From an uncultured Eubacteriales bacterium (lineage in GTDB: Bacteria > Bacillota > Clostridia > Oscillospirales > CAG-382): a stretch of DNA of 19,242 nucleotides. The notes under the pieces were generated by a model. The model did no database searches. It saw nothing but the letters and a program-made list of their open reading frames with translations, and was not told the DNA's origin. This document shows, piece by piece, positions 7,633 to 13,768 of this stretch. Position 1 is the stretch's first letter. Each line of letters begins with the position of its first letter. The position numbers were made by a program, and so were the translations under genes. The stretch spans positions 1 to 19,242 of the forward strand of contig CAKSCN010000025.1 in assembly GCA_934444485.1 (NCBI GenBank), in the 5' to 3' direction.

Positions 7633-7661
7633 ATTATAACACCGATTTTCGCATTTGTCAA
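7633..7661 (-). promoter_or_regulatory. Promoter of the lacI-rhamnosidase operon
   Basis: On the minus strand TTGACA (7661-7656) and TATAAT (7638-7633) are separated by 17 bp, a consensus promoter. The leader is about 100 nt. The 7640-7741 interval has no other feature I can see. Confidence 0.9.
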
Positions 7662-7741
7662 TAGGTTAGCCGAAAAATAGCAGTCAAAACTCGTCCGGAA
7701 AGGCAAAATTCCGGTATCTCTCGTTTGACCGACCTGACGGC

Positions 7742-7772
7742 AAAAAAATCCCGCCGGCACGAAACCGACGGG
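7742..7772 (-). terminator. Intrinsic terminator of pckG
   Basis: On the minus strand CCCGTCGG and CCGGCGGG form an 8-bp stem (one T-G pair) with a 7-nt loop, then A and seven T. It begins ~32 nt after the pckG stop. Confidence 0.88.
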
Positions 7773-7804
7773 GGAGTTATCACTTTAGCGTGAGAGCGTC
7801 TCGA

Positions 7805-9595
7805 TTACTTCTTAAGAGCCTTTTCGAGGTTGTCAAGCTCTTCCCAAAGCTCCTTCGGCATTCTGTGACCGACGGAGTCGATGGTGTTGTAGAAGTCTCT
7901 GATGTTGTCGATATCGGCGATCCACGACTCGGTATCAACTCTGAGAAGCTCCTTGATAGTGTCGAGAGTTACGTCCTTGAGACCTTCGATGTTGATGTCC
8001 GCAGGCTTCGGAACGAGACCGAACGGTACTTCGACTGCGTCTACCTTGTCCTCGCATCTCTTGAGGATCCACTCGAGAACTCTGAGGTTGTCGCCGAAGC
8101 CCGGCCAGATGAAGTTGCCCTCGTCGTCGGTTCTGAACCAGTTGACGTGGAATATCTTCGGTGCGTGGGGAATCTTCTTGCCCATTTCGAGCCAGTGTGC
8201 AAAGTAGTCGCCCATGTTGTAGCCGCAGAAGGGACGCATTGCCATAGGGTCACGTCTTACAACGCCGACCGCACCGGTAGCTGCCGCAGTTGTCTCGGAA
8301 GCCATGATAGAGCCGACGAATGTGCCGTGCTGCCAGTTCTTGGACTGATATACGAGGGGAGCGGTCTTTGCGCGTCTGCCGCCGAATACGATAGCGGAGA
8401 GCGGAACGCCCGTGAGACTGTCAAACTCGGACGATACGCAGGGGCAGTTCTTTGCGGAAGCGGTAAATCTCGAGTTCGGATGTGCGCCGCAGGTGGACTT
8501 GTCCTTCTTGTCGTACTTCGTGTAGTCCCACTTGTTGCCCTTCCAGTCGATAGCGTTCTTGGGAGGATTGTTGTCGAGACCTTCCCACCAAACGGTGTTG
8601 TCGTCAAGGTTGTGAACAACGTTCGTGAAGATAGTGTCTCTCATGCAGGTGTGGAGAGCGTTCGGGTTGGACTTTTCGTTCGTGCCGGGAGCAACGCCGA
8701 AGAAGCCGTTCTCGGGGTTAACCGCCCAAAGTCTGCCGTCCTTGCCGATTCTGATCCATGCGATATCGTCGCCGACGCACCAAACCTTGTAGCCCTTCTT
8801 GGCGTAGATTTCCGGAGGAATGAGCATTGCGAGGTTGGTCTTGCCGCAGGCAGACGGGAATGCGGCGGAGATATACTTGATGTCGCCGTCGGGATACTGA
8901 ACGCCGAGGATGAGCATATGCTCTGCAAGCCAGCCCTCTTTTCTTCCGAGGTAGGAGGCTATTCTGAGCGCAAAGCACTTCTTGCCGAGCAGAACGTTTC
9001 CGCCGTAGCCGGAGTTAACCGACCAGATGGTGTTGTCTTCGGGGAAGTGGCAGATATATCTGTTCTCTTCGTCGAGCTGAGCCTTGGAGTGAAGACCCTT
9101 GATGAAGTCTGCGCTGTCGCCGAGCTGATCGAGAACCTTCTGTCCGGCTCTTGTCATGATCTGCATATTGAGAACAACGTAGATGGAGTCGGTAAGCTCA
9201 ATTCCGTACTTTGCAAAGTCGGAGCCTACAACGCCCATGGAGTAGGGGATAACGTACATCGTTCTGCCCTTCATGGAGCCTCTGAAAAGCTTTGTGAGCT
9301 TCTCGTAGCACTCTGCGGGAGCCATCCAGTTGTTGGACGCACCGGCGTCCTCTTTCTTGGTGGTGCAGATAAAGGTTCTGCCCTCAACTCTTGCAACGTC
9401 GTTTACTGCCGTTCTGTGGAGGAAGCAGTTCGGGAGCTTTTCGGGATTGAGTCTTATCATCTCGCCTGTGGAGCAAGCCTCGTCCTGAAGAGCCTTTGTC
9501 TGCTCTTCGCTTCCGTCGATCCAAACGATTTTGTCAGGGCAGGTGAGAGCTGCCATCTCGTCAACCCACGAGAGGATATGCTTGTTGTTTGTCAT
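7805..9595 (-). CDS. pckG: Phosphoenolpyruvate carboxykinase (GTP)
   Basis: The product is 596 residues, the usual length of the GTP-dependent class. It interconverts oxaloacetate + GTP with phosphoenolpyruvate + CO2 + GDP in the cytoplasm. In anaerobes it often runs toward oxaloacetate for succinate formation. The P-loop AFPSACGKTNLAML holds the class-specific reactive cysteine C250 and K252. The metal site VGDDIAW has D276 and D277. The C-terminal segment FGDNLRVLEWILKRC is also characteristic. AAAGGA lies ~10 nt before the ATG. It is a single-gene unit with its own terminator and a probable redox operator upstream. Confidence 0.97.
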   Translation of the reverse strand: MTNNKHILSWVDEMAALTCPDKIVWIDGSEEQTKALQDEACSTGEMIRLNPEKLPNCFLHRTAVNDVARVEGRTFICTTKKEDAGASNNWMAPAECYEKLTKLFRGSMKGRTMYVIPYSMGVVGSDFAKYGIELTDSIYVVLNMQIMTRAGQKVLDQLGDSADFIKGLHSKAQLDEENRYICHFPEDNTIWSVNSGYGGNVLLGKKCFALRIASYLGRKEGWLAEHMLILGVQYPDGDIKYISAAFPSACGKTNLAMLIPPEIYAKKGYKVWCVGDDIAWIRIGKDGRLWAVNPENGFFGVAPGTNEKSNPNALHTCMRDTIFTNVVHNLDDNTVWWEGLDNNPPKNAIDWKGNKWDYTKYDKKDKSTCGAHPNSRFTASAKNCPCVSSEFDSLTGVPLSAIVFGGRRAKTAPLVYQSKNWQHGTFVGSIMASETTAAATGAVGVVRRDPMAMRPFCGYNMGDYFAHWLEMGKKIPHAPKIFHVNWFRTDDEGNFIWPGFGDNLRVLEWILKRCEDKVDAVEVPFGLVPKPADINIEGLKDVTLDTIKELLRVDTESWIADIDNIRDFYNTIDSVGHRMPKELWEELDNLEKALKK

Positions 9596-9713
9596 ATCTG
9601 TATCATCCTTTCATATAGTATGCTTTGTTTGGGAAATTCCGGGTTTAAGCCTCGGAGCAACGACAAAATCCGACCGTCTTCGCCGCCGACTCTTAAATCC
9701 TGTTCCATCATAT

Positions 9714-9741
9714 ATTTTACCCAACAAAAATGAATAATCAA
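9714..9741 (-). promoter_or_regulatory. pckG: Probable promoter of pckG
   Basis: On the minus strand TTGATT (9741-9736) and TAAAAT (9719-9714) have a 16-bp spacer. The leader is ~110 nt. A weaker TACTAT closer to the gene overlaps the ribosome-site area and is less likely. Confidence 0.5.
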
Positions 9742-9761
9742 AGCATATTTTGGAAACTCTT

Positions 9762-9779
9762 GTGTTAAAATCTTAACAC
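9762..9779. promoter_or_regulatory. Rex-like redox operator upstream of pckG
   Basis: GTGTTAAAATCTTAACAC is a perfect 7+4+7 inverted repeat. It matches the clostridial Rex consensus TTGTTAANNNNTTAACAA at every defined position except the two outermost bases. It sits 20 bp upstream of the proposed -35. Rex is a repressor that responds to the NADH/NAD+ ratio. Confidence 0.6.
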
Positions 9780-9813
9780 TTTCGCCCGCCGAAACGCAAT
9801 GTGAAAAACTTGG

Positions 9814-9842
9814 AAAAAAGCCGAAAGGAGGATTCGCTCCGG
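9814..9842 (-). terminator. Probable terminator of the GH-A glycosidase gene
   Basis: On the minus strand a GGAG/CTCC core stem, with an outer CC/GG pair across a bulge, is followed by C and six T. It starts 8 nt after the stop of the 9850-11979 gene. The plus strand of the same stretch contains AAAGGAGG, but no convincing gene follows it. Confidence 0.55.
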
Positions 9843-9849
9843 ACTCTTT

Positions 9850-11979
9850 TTAAAACGTCAGTACCTTCATATCCTTTTCTCCGAGTTCAATGCGGACATT
9901 TTTTCCATTTGGAAGAACCGTGTCGAATTTCTCGGCGGCGCATGAGAAAAAGCCGATGGCACGGTTATCCGCATAGACCGTAACGCCGCACGGAGCGTAC
10001 ATACGCACTCCGCATTCCTCGGCAAGACGGCGAAGGTCGCATGAGGTGAGCGACGGATATGTGCAAAGCACGCTTGTGAAACCTCGGAAGGTGCGTTTTG
10101 CGGTTTTTATTCTGCCGTCGGAGTAGCGCAACAGCACGTTCATCCCATCCTCGGGGACTATTTCGACCGTCGGGAAGTCGAGTATTCCGGGCGCACCGCC
10201 GTAGGTTTTTCCGCAGACCTCGGGGTAGCCCTCGCTTTTTATGTCGATTCCGTCCGGCGAAAACTCGCTTATCGAAAATCCGCAGCTGCGGCGCACATTC
10301 TCCGGGTTGAAGTCCGGGGCAAGTATGCCGGGAGCATAGTGATGTACGACGACGGCGCCCTTTCTGATTTTGCCGATTATCTTCTCACGAAGCTCGGAGG
10401 GAATTTTGAATGCGTCGGCGAACACTATAAGCTTATATCCGGCGAGGTCACAGTCGTCAAGGTCGGAAAGGCGGAGAACGTCAACCGGAGTTCCGATCAT
10501 GTGAAGCTGTGTCGGAAGCTCAAGCCGCAGTCCGCTGTTGAGCGCAAAGGAAAGCGACATCGCAGCTATCGTGTGTTCGTCGGTCACAAGAAGCACCTCG
10601 GAGATGCTCTCGTTTTCGGCTTTTGCGCAAAGCTTTTTTCCGAATTCGGTTATATCGGAAATGACATCCATGACCTCGGGCGAATCAAAGCTTCCCTCGC
10701 CGAGATCCATCCACCAGAAGCCCTGATTTCTCGTTATGTTCTTCATGCCCTCGCGCCAGAGAGTCACCTTTGTTTCGCGAAAATCCTTCACTTTTCCGTT
10801 GTTTCTCGGGTCAAGGTGCGTGAGATTGTCGATTTCGTCGAGCCATACCTTGCGGCGGTTTATCGACTGCGCCGGAGACTGCTCTCCACCGGGTTCGCCC
10901 GGCAGACATTTGTAGTAGCCCTTCGGCGACGCCGCAAAATCGATGTACGGCGACGAAACAAGTCTGTCTATTGCGAGATGACCGGCGTCGGCGCTTCTCG
11001 GAACCGTCAGATATCCGTAGAAAATGCCGGCGTAAAGCTCAGGATGTATTTCCTTGACGGTGCGGCAGAATTCCTCGGCGGCGTGTATATTGCTTTCGGA
11101 AAGAAACTCCTGATAGTCGGCGCAGACGAGGTTTTCCGCACGGTCGAAGAAAAGCTTTCGGAGAGAGGAATTGCCGTTTTCGCGCAAAGTCCCGGACGGC
11201 ACGTCGATTTCATTGAAGTCGGAAACTCCGAGAGCGTCGGCGGCTTTTTCGCATGAACCGTACTTTTTGACCTCAAAGTCCCTGAACGCTTTGCGTGCGT
11301 TTACGCCGAAATCGCCGAGGCACGGCTTGTTGCCGAAGCTCCCCCACAGGACTGTTTCTCCGCACATGCCGTAGGCAATGTGATATCCGATTATCTGCCC
11401 GGCATATTGGGAGGCGTCGATGTGAGCTATTAGCCGGCGGAGAGCTTCGCAGGCGTCGGATATCCACTTCTCGGACGAAAAGCTTTGCAGACCGATAACT
11501 CCGCCGAAGTTAGGACGGTCATCCTTATAGGAATTGTATCCGCCGTTGACCGGATAGCCGTTTTGGTTGTTGCCGAACCAGTCGTGAAGCGGTGTGTCTG
11601 CAAGAGCGGCAATTTCCTCTGCCGTACTCGGACCGTTTTCATAGACGAAGGTGTCGCAAGGATTTTCACGGCACCATTCCGGCGGCACGTTGAGCTTCAC
11701 TCTCGGCATATAGTAAATGTCGGGATTGCCGGCAAGAAGAGCGTCGAGGGTCTCGTCGGTGAGTGTATAGTCGTACTTTCCCGGAGCGACCCAGCCGCTG
11801 TGGAGAATCGTGGTGTGACAGCGTATTCCGGCGTCTCGGAAGGAATCGTGTATGCGGCGGTATTTCTCAAGGTTGCGTGAGAAGAGAATCTGCTTTCCGT
11901 TTTCGTCGGCTCTCGGCGGATCGTAGCAGAATCCGAGTCTCGACCAGAAAAAGGGGTTTGTTCTCAAATCAAGTTTCAT
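9850..11979 (-). CDS. Clan GH-A glycoside hydrolase, GH42-like, family uncertain
   Basis: The product is 709 residues without a signal peptide. The N-terminal part (to about 420) looks like a TIM barrel of the beta-galactosidase type. GYHIAYGMCGET places the acid/base candidate at E208, and KVWLDEIDN places the nucleophile candidate at E382. The 174-residue gap suits strands 4 and 7 of clan GH-A. Residues ~450-600 look like the class-I-amidotransferase-like domain found after the barrel in GH42 enzymes, followed by a small beta C-terminal domain. Substrate and exact CAZy family cannot be read from sequence alone. GAGGTG precedes the ATG. It diverges from an AraC regulator and shares an operator motif with the metallopeptidase gene at 13769-16129. 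Confidence 0.75.
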   Translation of the reverse strand: MKLDLRTNPFFWSRLGFCYDPPRADENGKQILFSRNLEKYRRIHDSFRDAGIRCHTTILHSGWVAPGKYDYTLTDETLDALLAGNPDIYYMPRVKLNVPPEWCRENPCDTFVYENGPSTAEEIAALADTPLHDWFGNNQNGYPVNGGYNSYKDDRPNFGGVIGLQSFSSEKWISDACEALRRLIAHIDASQYAGQIIGYHIAYGMCGETVLWGSFGNKPCLGDFGVNARKAFRDFEVKKYGSCEKAADALGVSDFNEIDVPSGTLRENGNSSLRKLFFDRAENLVCADYQEFLSESNIHAAEEFCRTVKEIHPELYAGIFYGYLTVPRSADAGHLAIDRLVSSPYIDFAASPKGYYKCLPGEPGGEQSPAQSINRRKVWLDEIDNLTHLDPRNNGKVKDFRETKVTLWREGMKNITRNQGFWWMDLGEGSFDSPEVMDVISDITEFGKKLCAKAENESISEVLLVTDEHTIAAMSLSFALNSGLRLELPTQLHMIGTPVDVLRLSDLDDCDLAGYKLIVFADAFKIPSELREKIIGKIRKGAVVVHHYAPGILAPDFNPENVRRSCGFSISEFSPDGIDIKSEGYPEVCGKTYGGAPGILDFPTVEIVPEDGMNVLLRYSDGRIKTAKRTFRGFTSVLCTYPSLTSCDLRRLAEECGVRMYAPCGVTVYADNRAIGFFSCAAEKFDTVLPNGKNVRIELGEKDMKVLTF

Positions 11980-12011
11980 GTAAAATCACCTCGTCGGAGT
12001 TTTTATAAATG

Positions 12012-12023
12012 TCGGAATACCGA
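12012..12023. promoter_or_regulatory. Shared palindromic operator, glycosidase copy
   Basis: TCGGTATTCCGA (minus strand) has arms TCGG/CCGA around TATT and begins 7 nt downstream of the -10, over the likely transcription start. The same motif with one base changed sits at the same distance in the metallopeptidase promoter (16163-16174). Confidence 0.6.
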
Positions 12024-12030
12024 TGTGCCG

Positions 12031-12059
12031 ATTATACTCCGAATATGTGATTTTAACAA
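12031..12059 (-). promoter_or_regulatory. Promoter of the GH-A glycosidase gene
   Basis: On the minus strand TTGTTA (12059-12054), a 17-bp spacer, then TATAAT (12036-12031). Confidence 0.85.
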
Positions 12060-12080
12060 CCCCGTTATCGCTCAAATAGG

Positions 12081-12109
12081 TTGACAAATTACGCTTTTTG
12101 CGGTATAAT
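12081..12109 (+). promoter_or_regulatory. Promoter of the AraC-type regulator
   Basis: TTGACA (12081-12086), a 17-bp spacer and TATAAT (12104-12109) match consensus exactly. The -35 faces the divergent glycosidase -35 across 21 bp. The predicted transcript starts about 10 nt before the ATG. Confidence 0.9.
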
Positions 12110-12126
12110 TGTTCCGGGGTGATACT

Positions 12127-12981
12127 ATGAAAAACGGTGAAGCTCCGACCTTGCATGTCTTCAGCGGTATGGGAGGCGGAGCTGTGAAAGCCCTTCTGTG
12201 CGATCCAGAAGACGGTGTTTGCGGTGTCGGTGTCAAGGAAATAGGCTTCGGCTTTTCTCCTGAGGGAAAGCGGAGGGTCATGGTGCGCAAGGCGTATATG
12301 CTTCAGTTTATAACTGACGGCGGAGGAGTTTTCTGCGGAAGCCGCTTCGGGTGCGGAGACGTTCTGTTTTCCACGCCTTGCGAGCCGGAGATACGTGAGA
12401 CGGTTGGGGGAGAGAGGTACTCGTGCGCATGGATATGCTTTGTCGGAGAGAACGCCGAAAGGCTTATATCGGAGTGCGGAATTGCTCCTGTCGGCAACAT
12501 TAAAAACACCGTGTTTTCCTGCAAAAGGTGCGCCGAGGCGGCGGAATATCTCATCGGTGCGGCGTGCGCATCCTACGGTGAGCGGAGCGGACAGCTGCTT
12601 TTGTCGGTGCTTTACGGAGTGCTTTCGATGCTTGACAACGCCGAAGGTTTGAGGGAGGATTCATATGTTGATACGGCTCGCCGGTACATAAAGGAAAATT
12701 TTGCGTTTCCGATAACGGCTCGTGACACGGCGAAGTTTGTGTCGCTGTCGCAGAACTATCTCTGCAAGCTGTTTGTCCGTGAGTGCGGACATTCGATAAA
12801 GCGCGAAATAACGCTTACAAGGCTCGAACGTGCAAAGGAGCTTCTTGAAAGCACGAGACTTTCCGTTCGGGATGTGTCGTTTGCCGTCGGCTTTGACGAC
12901 GAGAAGCACTTTGCCTTTGTCTTCAAAAAGGAATACGGTGTGCCGCCGTCGGAGTATAGGAAATGCGCAGATTTTCGCTGA
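12127..12981 (+). CDS. AraC-family transcriptional regulator
   Basis: The product is 284 residues. The N-terminal half is a probable cupin-type sensor (residues ~45-100, with the FITDGGGVFCG..FGCGDVLFSTP pattern). The C-terminal ~95 residues hold the paired HTH domain. Helices are visible in ARDTAKFVSLSQNYLCKLF and in VRDVSFAVGFDDEKHFAFVF, followed by the family ending YGVPPSEYRK. GGGGTGAT lies just before the ATG at 12127. An upstream in-frame TTG at 12109 overlaps the -10 and is unlikely. It is divergent from the glycosidase and probably activates it in response to its sugar product (inference). A terminator follows at 13114. Confidence 0.9.
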   Translation: MKNGEAPTLHVFSGMGGGAVKALLCDPEDGVCGVGVKEIGFGFSPEGKRRVMVRKAYMLQFITDGGGVFCGSRFGCGDVLFSTPCEPEIRETVGGERYSCAWICFVGENAERLISECGIAPVGNIKNTVFSCKRCAEAAEYLIGAACASYGERSGQLLLSVLYGVLSMLDNAEGLREDSYVDTARRYIKENFAFPITARDTAKFVSLSQNYLCKLFVRECGHSIKREITLTRLERAKELLESTRLSVRDVSFAVGFDDEKHFAFVFKKEYGVPPSEYRKCADFR

Positions 12982-13076
12982 CCGATCGCCGCAGTTGCGG
13001 GAGACCTGCATCGGGACGGAGCCGCAAGGGTGTCCTTTCGGAGAATAACCAAATTGCGCATACGGCGTTTTTCCGA

Positions 13077-13169
13077 ATTACACTCCCCACAAATTTAATA
13101 CGGCAAAAAATAAGTCGGTCACTTGCGTATATGGTGACCGGCTTTCTTACTATATTCGATTAGATGAGT
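13077..13169 (+). repeat. Variable-stem hairpin element, copy A
   Basis: Starts ATTACACTCCCCACAAA and ends TTAGATGAGTCCTTGC. It carries the hairpin GTCGGTCAC (13114-13122) / GTGACCGGC (13134-13142) with loop TTGCGTATATG. Copy B at 13531-13633 has similar flanks and the identical loop but a different stem sequence. A TTTCTT tract follows the stem, so copy A can also terminate the AraC transcript. Confidence 0.8.
13114..13147 (+). terminator. Probable terminator after the AraC gene
   Basis: A 9-bp stem with one T-G pair and the 11-nt loop described for copy A, followed by TTTCTT. Confidence 0.6.
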
Positions 13170-13182
13170 CCTTGCTTATTTG

Positions 13183-13269
13183 GGGGACAGCCCCTCAGGC
13201 GGCAAAGCCGCCAGCTCCAGAGGTTGCTTTGCAACCGGTTACACAGAGGATGCCTCCAATGCTGTCCCC
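13183..13269 (+). repeat. Triloop-hairpin repeat, copy 1, with inverted termini
   Basis: An 87-bp unit bounded by the perfect 9-bp inverted repeat GGGGACAGC (13183-13191) / GCTGTCCCC (13261-13269). Inside are GGCGGC-AAA-GCCGCC (13198-13212) and GGTTGC-TTT-GCAACC (13222-13236). It reads like a short non-autonomous element of the MITE type. The long frame across it (13180-13497) is not a gene. Confidence 0.7.
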
Positions 13270-13288
13270 GAGAGGAAGTTCTTATCTG

Positions 13289-13378
13289 ACAGTCCCTCAG
13301 TCCGACGACTTCGTAACGACTTCGTCGTGACAGCTCCGGAGGTTGCTTTGCAACCGGTTACACAGGGGATGCCTCCAA
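13289..13378 (+). repeat. Triloop-hairpin repeat, copy 2 (outer part of left arm)
   Basis: Starts ACAGTCCCTCAG and ends GATGCCTCCAA. It matches the reverse complement of 16623-16723 except for one substitution and one fewer 11-bp unit. It contains ACGAC-TTC-GTCGT and GGTTGC-TTT-GCAACC. A further triloop hairpin, GTTGGC-AAA-GCCAAC, follows at 13380-13394. Confidence 0.85.
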
Positions 13379-13530
13379 AGTTGGCAAAGCCAACTCCTGC
13401 TTCGCTACCTCCATTACTACACCCGAGAGAAAGCACTGCTCCAGAGCTTCGCACTCTTCCAAAAGCTCATCTTTGCGTCAATTTTGCGGTGGCTTGAGTC
13501 GCGCAAAATAGCAAACGGGAGAAGGTAAAA

Positions 13531-13633
13531 ATTACAGTCCCCACAAAATCTGATGCCAAAAAAATCACGACCCGGCGCTTGCGTATATGGCGTCGGGTCG
13601 TCGTACTATCTCGGATTAGATGTGTCCTTGCCC
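13531..13633 (+). repeat. Variable-stem hairpin element, copy B
   Basis: Starts ATTACAGTCCCCACAAAATC and ends TTAGATGTGTCCTTGC. The stem ACGACCCGGCGC (13567-13578) / GCGTCGGGTCGT (13590-13601) is 12 bp with one G-T pair. Its loop TTGCGTATATG is identical to that of copy A. Confidence 0.8.
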
Positions 13634-13635
13634 AC

Positions 13636-13744
13636 TTCACGACGGAGTCCTCGACGACGTCGTGCGAGCCAGCCTCTAAATTACTATAGGATAAAGTCTT
13701 TTGGTTCTTTTCTTCAGAAAAGAACACCCCCGTAACCCTCGTAA
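13636..13744 (+). repeat. 109-bp inverted repeat, left copy
   Basis: Reverse complement of 16240-16348, with 104 of 109 positions identical. All five differences cluster at GCGAGCCAGCC against GCGGTATAACC. It includes a hairpin from CACGACG / CGTCGTG and a 22-bp palindrome with arms GTTCTTTTCT and AGAAAAGAAC. It lies 24 nt after the peptidase stop. Confidence 0.9.
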
Positions 13745-13768
13745 TCCTCCGTAACCCCCGTGAGCGGC

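Noticed and set aside
7790..9733. 647-codon plus-strand open frame opposite pckG
   Set aside because: It is the mirror of a highly conserved enzyme gene with strong codon bias. It has no ribosome site and no recognisable domain.
9801..9983. 60-codon plus frame near AAAGGAGG at 9824
   Set aside because: The AAAGGAGG falls inside the frame rather than before its start, and the stretch works better as a minus-strand terminator. The rest overlaps the glycosidase gene.
13180..13497. Open frames inside the repeat region (also 16044-16352, 16523-16750, 16696-16947)
   Set aside because: They are made of interspersed repeat sequence, overlap hairpins and lack ribosome sites.
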